Both the position numbers and the translations under genes were made by a program. 64,000 nt of DNA. It comes from Luteitalea sp. TBR-22. Lineage in GTDB: Bacteria > Acidobacteriota > Vicinamibacteria > Vicinamibacterales > Vicinamibacteraceae. A model generated the notes under the pieces. The model was not told the origin of the DNA and ran no database searches. It saw nothing but the letters and a program-made list of their open reading frames with translations. Location of the stretch: contig NZ_AP024452.1 in NCBI RefSeq assembly GCF_016865485.1, positions 2,192,501 through 2,256,500 of the forward strand, written 5' to 3'. This document shows, piece by piece, positions 18,460-27,529 of this stretch (position 1 is the stretch's first letter; each line of letters begins with the position of its first letter).

Positions 18460-19815
18460 ATGAGCGTGAGAGATCTGTGGACCGCGGTCGCGGCGGCGTG
18501 GATGCTGAGCCTGCCCCTCGCCGGGGCGGCGACGGCGCAGTCGCGTCCTCCCGACATCGTCGTCTTCATCGCCGACGACCACAGCGTCCTCGACTCGAGC
18601 GTCTACGGGTCGACGGACATCAGGACGCCGTCGATGGACCGCCTGTCACGCGCCGGCCTGACCTTCGACCGGGCGTTCGTCGCCTCACCCAGTTGTGCGC
18701 CCAGTCGCGCCGCCTTCCTCACCGGCCTGATGCCGGCCCGCAATGGCGCCGAGGCCAACCACTCGAAGCCGCGGCCGGACATCCGCACCCTGCCGGCGTA
18801 CCTGCAGGCCCTCGGCTACGAGGTGGTCGCCTTCGGCAAGGTCGCCCACTACAAGTACACGGCCGACTACGGCTTCGACCATTTCGCGCACGACACCTTC
18901 CATGACGACGTGGCGATCGCCAACGGGATAGCGTGGCTGCGCCAGCGCAAGCCGGGCAAGCCGTTGTGCATCCTCTTCGGCACCAACTGGCCGCACGTCC
19001 CGTGGCCCGAGGCCGGGGCCGACGCCCGGCCGTCGCCACGCGTGCCGGCGACGCACGTCGATACGCCGGAGACGCGCGAGATGCGCGCGCAGTACTACGC
19101 CGCGGTCGGCCGCATGGACAGCGAACTGGGCCAGGCCTACGACGCCGCGCGAGAGGTGCTCGGACCGAACACGTTCTTCCTGTTCTCGGCCGACAACGGC
19201 GCGCAGTGGCCGTTCGCCAAGTGGACGCTGTACGACGCCGGCATCCGCACGCCGATGATTGCCGTGTGGCCGGGCAGGATTGCCGCCGGGGGGCGCACGG
19301 ACGCGATGGTGAGTTGGGTGGACCTGTTGCCGACGCTGATCGAGGTCGCCGGCGGCCAGGCGCCGCCGGGCCTCGACGGTCGATCGTTTGCCGGCGTGCT
19401 GCTCGGCCGGACGACGACGCATCGGGGGCGCATCTTCACGACACACACCAGCGACCCGCCGATGAACGTGTACCCGATCCGGAGCGTCCGGACCGCCGAC
19501 TGGAAGTACATCCGCAACCTGCAGCCGGAGCGCACCTTCACGACGCACATCGATCGCGGCAAGCCGGTGGACGGCGCGGGCTACTTCGCGAGCTGGCGCA
19601 AGAAGGCGGCGACCGACCCGGCCGCCGCCGCAGTGGTCGCGCGGTACCACCAGCGCCCGGCCGAGGAACTCTACGACCTGCGCGCCGATCCGGAGGAACG
19701 GCGCAACCTGGCGGGCGACCCGCGCCACGCCAGTCGGCTGCGAACCCTGCGTGCCGAGCTGGATGCCTGGATGACGGCGAGCGGGGATGCGGGCCGCGTC
19801 CCTGGCGAACCCTGA
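18460..19815 (+). CDS. Secreted type I sulfatase
   Basis: A 451-residue sulfatase of the alkaline-phosphatase superfamily with a signal peptide (AVAAAWMLSLPLAGAATA). Metal ligands begin with DDH at 39-41, and the modification motif C-x-P-S-R is present as SCAPSRAAFLTG, with Cys79 the residue to be converted to formylglycine. Later ligands lie in FLFSADNGAQ and around KWTLYDAG. It resembles heparan-N-sulfatase/iduronate-sulfatase-like enzymes. The SUMF1-fold protein at 26085 lacks the paired cysteines of oxygen-dependent FGE, so the maturation enzyme is probably elsewhere. Confidence 0.88.
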   Translation: MSVRDLWTAVAAAWMLSLPLAGAATAQSRPPDIVVFIADDHSVLDSSVYGSTDIRTPSMDRLSRAGLTFDRAFVASPSCAPSRAAFLTGLMPARNGAEANHSKPRPDIRTLPAYLQALGYEVVAFGKVAHYKYTADYGFDHFAHDTFHDDVAIANGIAWLRQRKPGKPLCILFGTNWPHVPWPEAGADARPSPRVPATHVDTPETREMRAQYYAAVGRMDSELGQAYDAAREVLGPNTFFLFSADNGAQWPFAKWTLYDAGIRTPMIAVWPGRIAAGGRTDAMVSWVDLLPTLIEVAGGQAPPGLDGRSFAGVLLGRTTTHRGRIFTTHTSDPPMNVYPIRSVRTADWKYIRNLQPERTFTTHIDRGKPVDGAGYFASWRKKAATDPAAAAVVARYHQRPAEELYDLRADPEERRNLAGDPRHASRLRTLRAELDAWMTASGDAGRVPGEP

Positions 19816-19868
19816 TGAACGTCGCCCGAGCAAGGGCACGCCGGTCGCTCGAGCGGGCGCCGCGGCGT

Positions 19869-21824
19869 CTATCGGATGCTCGCGCGGCAGACGGCGACGA
19901 GCTTCCCCGCGCCGTCCCAGGCCTGTGCCTCGAAGGCGTGGCGTGACCGGCCAGGGCCGGCAATCTCCACCTCGGTGGGCGCAACGGCGCCGTCCACGGC
20001 GTCGATCGAGGGGACCGGTCGACCGTCCACGTACAGGTCCACCCGGGCGATCCTGCGGCTGTCCCTCGAGGTTGGCACCGTGGACGCCGCGGTGACCAGG
20101 ACGCGGCGGGCGCCGTTGCCGCCGACGGGCGTCACCGACAGTCGGTACGACGGCCGTTGCCGAATCAGCCGTGCTGCCCGCGACAGCAGGTCGACGTTGT
20201 CGCTCAGGATGTCGCGCCTGGTCATGTAGTGCAGCACGTCGGGCAGGACGCCGAACTCCTCGAGCGGCGAGCCGGCGCGCAGGCCGACCCGCACGCTTCG
20301 CCGCATCGCGACGATGAGCTCGGCGCCCCTGGGCAGCTTCCTGAACGGCGAGGTCGGAGCCTGTTCCTGCGCTCGCAGCAGGTCGTCGAGCGACCAGAAG
20401 TTGGCGCCGCCGGCGCCGGTGTTGCCGCTGGTCCCGAGCACGGGGCCCACCTCGTTGTCCTGGAAGCCGGCGGCGAAAATGTCCGTGGCGCTGTAGGACA
20501 GGGCGTCGGTGATCAGCACGACCGGGCCGTAGTACACCTGGCCGACGCCGTTGCACAGCGGCTCGAGCGTGAGCGGGAAGCCCGCCGAGTAGGTCGCGCC
20601 GGTCATCACCGAGTCGCCGATCGAGGGCAGCCATCGCTCGAGGTTCCAGTCGTCAGGCGCGAACTTGCAGATCTGGAAGTTCAGCGGCGTGTTGAGAAAC
20701 TCGAACGACTCCGGTTCGATGGTGTTGGGCGTGAGCAACTGCAGCAGCGATTCGGCCGCGCGGATGTTGCCGCCCGGGTTGCCGCGTACGTCGATGACCA
20801 GGCCATCCTGCGGAAAGCCGTCCCTGGTGATCAGCCGGGCGAACGCCGTGCGGAAGCGCCGCGCGTCCTCGACGTCGAAGCTGAAGATGCGGATGTAGCC
20901 CAGGGCCTGGCCGCGCACCGTCTTCTTCACCGCGTACAGGACGTCCTCGATCGAGCCGAGCGTCTCGGCGTCGGCGCGCGGGTAGAGGTCCTTCTTGACC
21001 TCGAGGATGCGCGTCCGCTTGACGTCGAGTGCGGTCCGCTTGCTGCTCGACCAGGCCGCGTCGTCGCCGGTGTCGCGGGTCGTGTGCACCAGCCAGGACG
21101 ACCGATGGGTCGCGACGACACCGTTGTTGGCGCGGAAGACGATGTCCACCCACATCTCGTCGGGAGGCAGGGTGCTGTTGAGCGGACGGATCGTCAGGTT
21201 GTCGAGGCCGCGCGCGAACCGTGCATCGGGGTTGCTCCCGGCCTGCGACTCGCCGTTGATCTCGATGGCTCGCGCGATCGGCACGCCGTTCCACGCCAGC
21301 ACCTCCACGCCGCGCTCGAACCGTGCCTCGCGACCGTCCTCCGACTGGCACCGCGCGTCCTCGTCGCGCAGCGCCGTGCGCGTCACGATGAAGTGCTCAC
21401 CGCTGCGGTCGAAGCATTGCTCGATGAGGAAGGGCAGGAACGCGGTGCAGTCACGGAACGGCTGCGGCAGCAGGTAGAGCGTGTGCAGGTCGCGCGTCGA
21501 CCCGAAGATCGACAGCATCCGCCGATGGAAGTCGATCGTGGGCTCGAGCGAAGCGTTCCACTCGGCGAGTTGGAACCTGAGGAGCTTGAGCTGCTGGATG
21601 GGGTCGATGGCGTGGATGGCCCGCTTCATCGGCAGGTGGACGTAGTTCATCTCCATCACCAGCAGCGCCTGCTCGACGATGCGCAGGCGCTCCTCCCTGG
21701 AGAGGCCGGCCCGCTTCTCGGCTCGCTCGAGGAAGGTGTCGAGGTCCTGCTCGGTGCGTCGCCCGTTGCGTGCGCGGGCGATGTCCATCAGGGCCCGCCG
21801 CTTGCCGATCTCGACTTCAGCCAT
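19869..21824 (-). CDS. S41 family tail-specific-like peptidase
   Basis: A 651-residue protein with an N-terminal helical region and a C-terminal-processing-peptidase fold: strand LGYIRIFSF, then GLVIDVRGNPGG, and the catalytic-serine segment VLITDALSYSATDIFAAGFQDN. No signal peptide is obvious from ATG 21824, which is preceded on the minus strand by CGGAGGAAC; a longer arginine-rich start at 21854 is less likely. The final 90 residues look like a separate beta domain. It lies 91 bases downstream of the lysine-rich mini-protein and the TPR kinase, all on the minus strand, and may be in their operon. Confidence 0.82.
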   Translation of the reverse strand: MAEVEIGKRRALMDIARARNGRRTEQDLDTFLERAEKRAGLSREERLRIVEQALLVMEMNYVHLPMKRAIHAIDPIQQLKLLRFQLAEWNASLEPTIDFHRRMLSIFGSTRDLHTLYLLPQPFRDCTAFLPFLIEQCFDRSGEHFIVTRTALRDEDARCQSEDGREARFERGVEVLAWNGVPIARAIEINGESQAGSNPDARFARGLDNLTIRPLNSTLPPDEMWVDIVFRANNGVVATHRSSWLVHTTRDTGDDAAWSSSKRTALDVKRTRILEVKKDLYPRADAETLGSIEDVLYAVKKTVRGQALGYIRIFSFDVEDARRFRTAFARLITRDGFPQDGLVIDVRGNPGGNIRAAESLLQLLTPNTIEPESFEFLNTPLNFQICKFAPDDWNLERWLPSIGDSVMTGATYSAGFPLTLEPLCNGVGQVYYGPVVLITDALSYSATDIFAAGFQDNEVGPVLGTSGNTGAGGANFWSLDDLLRAQEQAPTSPFRKLPRGAELIVAMRRSVRVGLRAGSPLEEFGVLPDVLHYMTRRDILSDNVDLLSRAARLIRQRPSYRLSVTPVGGNGARRVLVTAASTVPTSRDSRRIARVDLYVDGRPVPSIDAVDGAVAPTEVEIAGPGRSRHAFEAQAWDGAGKLVAVCRASIR

Positions 21825-21915
21825 GTTCCTCCGTCGGCGCCGGGCGCGCGTCACCGCGCCGGGGCGGGACGGGTCGGCCGCCGGGGAGTCCCCTGCGGCC
21901 GACCATCGTGAACCG

Positions 21916-22029
21916 CTACTTCTTCTTCGCGGCCGTCTTCTTCACCGCCTTCTTGGCGGTCGTCTTCGCGACCTTCTTCGTGCCGCCGCCACCCTGACCG
22001 CCGCCCGGATCACCTTGCTTGCTTGCCAT
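21916..22029 (-). CDS. 37-residue lysine/alanine-rich mini-protein (histone H1-tail-like)
   Basis: A small gene: ATG at 22029 to TAG at 21916-21918, with a strong ribosome site (AAGGAGA, 6 bases before the ATG). The product starts MASKQGDPGGGQGGGG and ends in repeated KKx units (TKKVAKTTAKKAVKKTAAK...), the composition of bacterial H1-like DNA-binding tails. It overlaps the 3' end of the Ser/Thr kinase gene by 20 bases in another frame. Binding to DNA, RNA or polyphosphate is inferred from composition only. Confidence 0.72.
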   Translation of the reverse strand: MASKQGDPGGGQGGGGTKKVAKTTAKKAVKKTAAKKK

Positions 22030-25027
22030 GCGTTGTCTCCTTTCGTGGGTTGACCGACCGTGGCGACCCACGCAGCTGCGCGAGTGCCGTCAAGCGGGCC
22101 TGGATGTCGGGACGCCGTTCGTACCCGCGGTACGCATCGTCGCCCCAACGTGCCTGCAGCGCGGCGCGACTGGCCTCCGCGTGGGCCGCGTCATCCTGGG
22201 CCTGCGAGCTGTTGCCTGCCGATTGCCTCGCGCGTGCCATCACCAGCCACGCACGCCATGCCGATTCCTGCTGTCCGCCCGCCGCGAAGACAGGCTGCGC
22301 GGCCTGCGCGTCGGCGAGCGCGCCCGCGGCATCACCGGCGGCCATGCGCACCTCGGCCGACGCGAGCAGCGCCGTCGACACGAGGCGCGGCACCTTCAGG
22401 GTCCGGGCGGTGGCGACGGCCTCCCCGACGAGCGCGATCGCCTTCTCCCGGGCGCCCGACATCACCTCGACGGTCGCGAGCGTCTGCCTGGCCTGGAGCG
22501 CGGCTTCCTTGTAGTCGGGTTCCGACAGGGCGAGCGCCGCCGCGGCACGCGTCCTGGCGACGCCGCGGTCGCCCAAGCTCAGGGCCATCTGCGCGCGGAT
22601 CACCTCTACCCAGGCCAGCTGCGACTTGAATCCGGCCTCGGGCTCGGCGGCGATGTCGTGCGCTTCGTCGAGCGAGGCGCGCGCCTCGTCATACCGGCCC
22701 AGCGCCGACAGCGAAGAAGCACGATTGATCTGGTCCCACCCCATGGCGATGCGCGCGCCGGTCGACCTGTTGATGCGGTAGCTCTCGGCGAAGTGGGGCA
22801 GGGCCTCGGCGTACTGCTCCTGGTTGTCGCCGAGCAGCACCCCGATGCTGGAATGCGCGGCCGCCAGTCGTGCCGGGTCGCCTGACTGCCTGGCCAGCGC
22901 CAACTGCTCGCTGAAGGCCTTCATCGCGACCGCGTAGTCACCCTTGTCCACGTAGGCCCGCCCCAGCAGGATCAGGGCGTTGGACGTCTCGGTGCGGTAG
23001 CCCGCCGGCTGGAAGAACTTCAGCGCCGCCGTGAGGTGGGCGATCGCCTCGTCGAGGGCACCGTCCTGCGTGCTCAGGCTGCCGAGCGCGAGGCGGGCGC
23101 GCGCTTCGAGGCGCGGCGCCTTGTCCTCACGGGCCAGATCCAGCGCCTGCTGCAGGTAGCCGCGCGTCTCGACGAACTCGCCACGCGCCAGCAGCGTGTA
23201 TCCGAGGTCGATCAGGCCGTTGGTGGCCAGCGAGCGGCTGTTGAGGCGCTGCGCCGCCTGGACGGCGTCGGCGGCGATCGTCTTGGCTCGGGTGCTGTCA
23301 CCGGCCGCGTAGTACACGTTGCTCAGTTGCAGCGACGTCCGGATGGCCTGGTACTCACTGGACGACGCGCGCGAGATCGCCAGCGACTGCTCGAGGGCGG
23401 CCCTGGCCTCGGGCACGCGCCGGAGCCGGGCCAGCAGCGTGCCCTTCTGGTAGTACACCTCGGCCAGGCCTTCCTGACTCGACATCGCCCGGTAGATGTC
23501 CTCCGCCTTCGAGAAGGCCGTCTCGGCTTCCTTCACCTGCTGGCGACGGCCGTAGAGGATGCCCGATCGCAGGAACGCGGTGCCAGCCTGCGGATCGAGC
23601 CGGCTCGCCGTGGCGTACGCGTCGATCGCGCGATCGAGATCCTCGTTGCGCTCATGGGCGCGGCCGAGGTCGACGTAGGCGGCCGACTTGTCCGCGTCGG
23701 CGGCCGTGTCGGCGATCAGCGCGTACTTGTCGACCGCCGTCCTGAGGTCCCGGCTCAGCGTGGCCGCGACCGCGTCCACGTACGTCGACTCGGTGACCGA
23801 GAGCGCCGAGCGATCGGGCACCAGCGCCATGGCCTGCAGCAGGTCGTCGCGGGCCCGGTCGGTGAGGCCCATCTCCGTGTACGCCTCGGCCCGCCGCACC
23901 CGCGCCATGGCGAAGGCCCCGTCGAGGGCCAGGGCGCGCTCGAGTGCCTTGCTCGCCTGGAAGTACGCGCCCTCGCGCATCGCCGTGGTGCCGCGGTCGT
24001 ACCACACGACGGCCTCGGGAGGAGGCTGGTGACGGGTCGACCGCAGCAGCCCGGATCCGAACCACGCCGCGCCGAGCAGGGCGACGGTCGACGTCGCCAC
24101 CAGCGTCCAGAATCGGACGGACCTGCCGCCCACGGGCACGGGCGCCGGGCCGGTCACGGTCGGCGGCAGCGTCGCCCCGGCGAGCGAGTGCTCGAGTCCG
24201 CGCAGATCGTCGTGGAGCAGCCGCGCCGACTGGTAGCGCGCCGACGCATCCCTGGCCATCGCCTTCGCGATGATCGCGTCCAGCGCCGGCGGCATCGCCG
24301 TGTTGACCTCGGAGGGTGGCGGCGGCGTGACGCTCATCACCCGCATCGCCACGTCCACCAGCGTGCCGCCGCCGAAGGCCGCCCGGCCGGTGGCGCACTC
24401 GTAGAGCGTGGCGCCGAGCGCGTAGATGTCGGCGCGCGCGTCGATGTCCAGGCCGCGCAACTGCTCCGGCGACATGAAGGCCGGCGTGCCGAGCACGGTG
24501 CCGGCCAGCGTGAGGCGCTCGCTGGTCTGCGTGTCGGCCAGGTCGGCCGGCGCCAGTTTCGCCAACCCGAAGTCCAGGATCTTCAGCTGGCCGCGTGGCG
24601 TGACGATGATGTTCTGGGGCTTGATGTCGCGGTGAATCACGCCGGCGGCGTGCGCCGCTTCCAGGGCCTGGGTCGCCTGGATGCCGATGTCCAGCACGTC
24701 GGCGGGCGAGAGTGGCTGGCGGGCGATGCGCTCGGCCAGCGTCTCGCCTTCGACGTACTGCATGACGACGAAGACGCAGCCGTCCTCTTCGCCGATCTCG
24801 TGGATGGCGCAGATGTTGGGGTGATCGAGCGCCGCGGCGGCCCTGGCCTCGTTGATCAGCCGTCGACGTGCCACCTCGCTGCCGACGTTGGTGTCGGGCA
24901 GCATCTTGATGGCGACCTTGCGGCCGAGCGTGGTGTCTTCCGCAAGAAAGACCTCACCCATCCCGCCCGACCCCAACTTCCGGACGATGCGATAGTGGCT
25001 GATCTCCGACCGTACCAAGAGCCGCAT
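22010..25027 (-). CDS. Ser/Thr protein kinase with TPR sensor region
   Basis: A 1005-residue transmembrane kinase. The kinase domain (about 10-270) is complete: glycine loop GSGGMGEV at 20-27, ATP Lys41, HRD 132-134, DFG 152-154, and GTPAFMSPEQL. A proline-rich linker and one membrane helix (about 312-335, WTLVATSTVALLGAAWFGSGLL) follow; the remaining 650 residues are tandem TPR helices. This is the PknB-TPR architecture common in Acidobacteriota. It should sense a protein or cell-envelope state and phosphorylate local targets; the adjacent mini-protein and S41 peptidase are candidates by position only. Confidence 0.9.
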   Translation of the reverse strand: MRLLVRSEISHYRIVRKLGSGGMGEVFLAEDTTLGRKVAIKMLPDTNVGSEVARRRLINEARAAAALDHPNICAIHEIGEEDGCVFVVMQYVEGETLAERIARQPLSPADVLDIGIQATQALEAAHAAGVIHRDIKPQNIIVTPRGQLKILDFGLAKLAPADLADTQTSERLTLAGTVLGTPAFMSPEQLRGLDIDARADIYALGATLYECATGRAAFGGGTLVDVAMRVMSVTPPPPSEVNTAMPPALDAIIAKAMARDASARYQSARLLHDDLRGLEHSLAGATLPPTVTGPAPVPVGGRSVRFWTLVATSTVALLGAAWFGSGLLRSTRHQPPPEAVVWYDRGTTAMREGAYFQASKALERALALDGAFAMARVRRAEAYTEMGLTDRARDDLLQAMALVPDRSALSVTESTYVDAVAATLSRDLRTAVDKYALIADTAADADKSAAYVDLGRAHERNEDLDRAIDAYATASRLDPQAGTAFLRSGILYGRRQQVKEAETAFSKAEDIYRAMSSQEGLAEVYYQKGTLLARLRRVPEARAALEQSLAISRASSSEYQAIRTSLQLSNVYYAAGDSTRAKTIAADAVQAAQRLNSRSLATNGLIDLGYTLLARGEFVETRGYLQQALDLAREDKAPRLEARARLALGSLSTQDGALDEAIAHLTAALKFFQPAGYRTETSNALILLGRAYVDKGDYAVAMKAFSEQLALARQSGDPARLAAAHSSIGVLLGDNQEQYAEALPHFAESYRINRSTGARIAMGWDQINRASSLSALGRYDEARASLDEAHDIAAEPEAGFKSQLAWVEVIRAQMALSLGDRGVARTRAAAALALSEPDYKEAALQARQTLATVEVMSGAREKAIALVGEAVATARTLKVPRLVSTALLASAEVRMAAGDAAGALADAQAAQPVFAAGGQQESAWRAWLVMARARQSAGNSSQAQDDAAHAEASRAALQARWGDDAYRGYERRPDIQARLTALAQLRGSPRSVNPRKETTHGKQAR

Positions 25028-25224
25028 CTTAAGCCCTGCCTTTGCAGCGGCAAAGCGGAAGATTGCCTGGCGCTCCCGGCGCGCCCATCGTCGACCAGAG
25101 GTTCGCGCCGCCGTCGGGCGCGCCTGGGATGTTGCTGGTCACGCGGCTGTCCACCCAGGACGACCGTCATCGCGTCCGCTTGCCCGACTGACGCGTCCTG
25201 CGCGCTGCAGTACACTGCGTCCCC

Positions 25225-26085
25225 ATGCGTGCGGCCGTGTCCGTCCTGTGCCTCTGCGCCCTCGTCCTGCTGCAGGCCTCTCCGGCGTCGGCGCAGTTGA
25301 CTGCCGCCAGTGACGCGGCCGTCGTCTACGGGCATCACCACGTCAATGCGACGAGCGTGGCGGCGCACACGGCGTTCCTGGTCGACGGCCTCGGCGGCGT
25401 GCCCGTCACCATCGCCGGCCGGCAGGTGGTCACGTTCCCCAACGTGCTCGTCTTCCTGCGTGAGCAGGTGCCGACCGGTGGCTCGGTCGGGACCACGGCC
25501 GATCACCTCGGCTTGTCGGTTCCAGACCTGCGCCCGGTGATCGCGCGGCTCAAGGCCGCCGGTCACCGGATGATCACCCGCGAGGCGGTGCCCGCCGAGT
25601 GGACCGTGACCGACGACATGGCGACCAACCCGGCGGGCGGCGCCCCGATCGCCTTCGTGCTCGGCCCCGACGATCTCAAGGTGGAACTCGTCCAGGTCAG
25701 CGGGCAGGTTGCGCCCGTCGCGCTGAATCACGTCCACTTCTTCGGGCCGGATCGCGAGGCGATGCAGGCCTGGTATGTGAAGGTCCTGGGCGCGAGCGCC
25801 GCTGCCCCGGCGGCCGGCAACCGGTTCCTGCGGGCGACGCTGCCGGGTGTGGGATTGAACTTCACCGCGTCGCCGCGACCGGTGGTCGCCACGAAGGGCC
25901 GGGTGGTGGACCACGTCGGGTTCGAGGTGCACGACCTGCCGGCGTTCCTGCGCAGGCTGCAGGGACTCGGCATCGTGGCCGAGAACGTCCGCAAGGTGCC
26001 CGAGCTCGGCATCGACATCGCGTTCATCACCGATCCCTGGGGCACGCTGATCGAGCTGACCGAGGGACTCGACGCGATCCGCTGA
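25225..26085 (+). CDS. Secreted protein with two VOC domains
   Basis: A 286-residue protein with signal peptide (MRAAVSVLCLCALVLLQASPASA) and two glyoxalase/VOC repeats, roughly residues 33-165 and 170-284. The first begins YGHHHVNATSVAAHTAFLVDGLGG and the second LNHVHFFGPDREAMQAWY, with a His and a later Glu in each (DHLGLSV/VELVQV; DHVGFEVH/LIELTEG) as possible metal ligands. An exported VOC protein is uncommon; it may be an extracytoplasmic lyase or isomerase. Its TGA overlaps the ATG of the SUMF1-fold gene, so the pair is translationally coupled. Confidence 0.83.
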   Translation: MRAAVSVLCLCALVLLQASPASAQLTAASDAAVVYGHHHVNATSVAAHTAFLVDGLGGVPVTIAGRQVVTFPNVLVFLREQVPTGGSVGTTADHLGLSVPDLRPVIARLKAAGHRMITREAVPAEWTVTDDMATNPAGGAPIAFVLGPDDLKVELVQVSGQVAPVALNHVHFFGPDREAMQAWYVKVLGASAAAPAAGNRFLRATLPGVGLNFTASPRPVVATKGRVVDHVGFEVHDLPAFLRRLQGLGIVAENVRKVPELGIDIAFITDPWGTLIELTEGLDAIR

Positions 26086-26783
26086 TGACCGCCCCTGGCC
26101 TCGACGAGGTCTTCGCGCGCATCCCCGAAGGCTGGTTCGAGATGGGCAGCGACGATGGCCCGGCCGAGGAGGCGCCGGTACACCGTGTGTGGGTGGCCGC
26201 CTTCGCCCTCGCGGTGTATCCGGTGACGTGCCGGGCCTACGCGCAGTTCCTCGACGCGACCGGCCACGAGCGCCCTCGCGAGTGGTCGCTGTTCTCCACG
26301 ATCCCCGATCGTCCCGTCGTCGGCGTGAGTTGGCTCGACTGCCAGGCGTACTGCCGTTGGCGTGCCGCGGCAGGCACGCCGGTGCGGCTGCCGACCGAGG
26401 CGGAGTGGGAACGTGCCGCGCGAGGCGGCATCGACGGGCAGCGGTATCCATGGGGCGAGGCCATTCCTGGGTGGATGCCGCAGGGAGGTCGTGGTCCACT
26501 CGACGGTCCATGGCCGGTGACGCTGGGGGAGCCGAACCCGTTCGGGCTGTACGGCATCGCGGCCAACGTGCACGAGTGGTGCGCGGACTGGTACGCGTCC
26601 GATTACTATCGCGCCTCCCCGTCACGCCAGCCACTCGGGCCGGACGCCGGCGTCCGCCGCGCGTCGCGTGGCGGGTCGTGGCGGCACGCGGTCACCATCA
26701 GCCGCTGCGCCGCGCGTAGCCGGCTCGATCCGTCCTACCGCTACACCGACTACGGCTTCAGGGTGGCGCTGGCCCAGCCGTGA
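26085..26783 (+). CDS. SUMF1/FGE-sulfatase-domain protein without FGE cysteines
   Basis: A 232-residue single-domain protein of the formylglycine-generating-enzyme fold: GWFEMGSDDGPAEEAPVHRV, LPTEAEWERAARGG, GIAANVHEWCADWY and SRGGSWRHAVTISRCAARSRL, ending YGFRVAL. True oxygen-dependent FGEs have two cysteines 5 residues apart after the GGS motif; here those positions are His and another non-Cys residue. It is therefore probably not a sulfatase activator but a relative with another role (EgtB-like or lectin-like members exist). It is cotranslated with the double-VOC protein. Confidence 0.82.
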   Translation: MTAPGLDEVFARIPEGWFEMGSDDGPAEEAPVHRVWVAAFALAVYPVTCRAYAQFLDATGHERPREWSLFSTIPDRPVVGVSWLDCQAYCRWRAAAGTPVRLPTEAEWERAARGGIDGQRYPWGEAIPGWMPQGGRGPLDGPWPVTLGEPNPFGLYGIAANVHEWCADWYASDYYRASPSRQPLGPDAGVRRASRGGSWRHAVTISRCAARSRLDPSYRYTDYGFRVALAQP

Positions 26784-26823
26784 GCGCCCTCTTGCGGGAG
26801 AAGGCAGTACAGTCGGAGGCACC

Positions 26824-27309
26824 ATGACCACATCGCCCGATGCCGTCCGCGCCCACCTGGTCCGCCTGCTCGAGTGGGAGGACGCGCACGTCTCGCTCGA
26901 GCAGGCCGTCGCCGGGCTGCCTGCCGATCGACGCGGTGCCCGCGTTGCCGGCTTCCCGCACTCGCCATGGGAGTTGCTGGAGCACATCCGTATCGCGCAA
27001 GCCGACATCCTCGAGTACTGCACCAGCCCGACCTACGTGCACACGCGGCGCTGGCCCGAGGACTACTGGCCGGCGGCCGCGGCGCCGCCGTCCGATGCGG
27101 CGTGGGCCGACACGCTCGAGCGCTGTCGGGCTGACCGCAGGGCGTTGCAGGCCCTGGCCACGACCGTCGAGGATCTCGGCCGCCCGGTGCCCACCGGCGC
27201 CCCGGACCACACGTACCTCCGCGCCTTCCTGCTGGCGGCCGACCATGCCGCGTACCACGTCGGCCAGCTGGTGGCCGTGCGGCGCGCGCTTGGCGCGTGG
27301 CCGACCTGA
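26824..27309 (+). CDS. DinB family protein
   Basis: A 161-residue four-helix-bundle protein of the DinB/YfiT-like superfamily. The three-histidine metal pattern is partly visible: His in SPWELLEHIRIAQADI and the C-terminal HAAYHVGQL pair. Such proteins include thiol-dependent S-transferases, often bacillithiol or mycothiol linked; the cofactor here is unknown. ATG 26824 is 40 bases after the SUMF1 gene. Confidence 0.82.
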   Translation: MTTSPDAVRAHLVRLLEWEDAHVSLEQAVAGLPADRRGARVAGFPHSPWELLEHIRIAQADILEYCTSPTYVHTRRWPEDYWPAAAAPPSDAAWADTLERCRADRRALQALATTVEDLGRPVPTGAPDHTYLRAFLLAADHAAYHVGQLVAVRRALGAWPT

Positions 27310-27456
27310 CACGGCGAACGACCAGCGACCTGTCCGCCCGTCGCGCGAGTGTGCGCCCCCCGTGGAATCCCGGTCCCTCGACCGCGTGGTTCTCCCGTGA
27401 CCGGGCGGGTGCTTGCGCGGATGTGCCCGTGGGCCGCGCGCCGTACGCTCCGATCA

Positions 27457-27520
27457 CCGGGAGTCACCACCCGGGAGCGGCAGCCGAACTGGCTGCCGTC
27501 TCCCAGCAGGTAGACCAGTA
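27457..27520 (+). promoter_or_regulatory. Structured leader of the DUF1254 gene
   Basis: Three short inverted repeats follow one another just before the AAGGAG ribosome site: CCGGG (27457-27461) with CCCGG (27470-27474); GGCAGCC (27479-27485) with GGCTGCC (27491-27497) around GAACT; and GTCT with AGAC further on. They could form consecutive hairpins in the 5' leader. I do not recognise a known riboswitch. The preceding 27310-27456 shows nothing else. Confidence 0.35.
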
Positions 27521-27529
27521 AGGAGTGTC

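Noticed and set aside
20157-21911. 584-residue plus-strand frame opposite the S41 peptidase
   Set aside because: Shadow: repetitive Arg/Val/Glu composition and no motifs, while the minus strand has complete peptidase motifs.
23036-25300. 754-residue plus-strand frame opposite the TPR kinase
   Set aside because: Complement of a kinase with intact HRD/DFG motifs; no domain recognisable.
18460-26783. Sulfatase and SUMF1-fold protein as a substrate/activator pair
   Set aside because: The SUMF1-fold protein lacks the two FGE cysteines and lies 6 kb away in another transcription unit.
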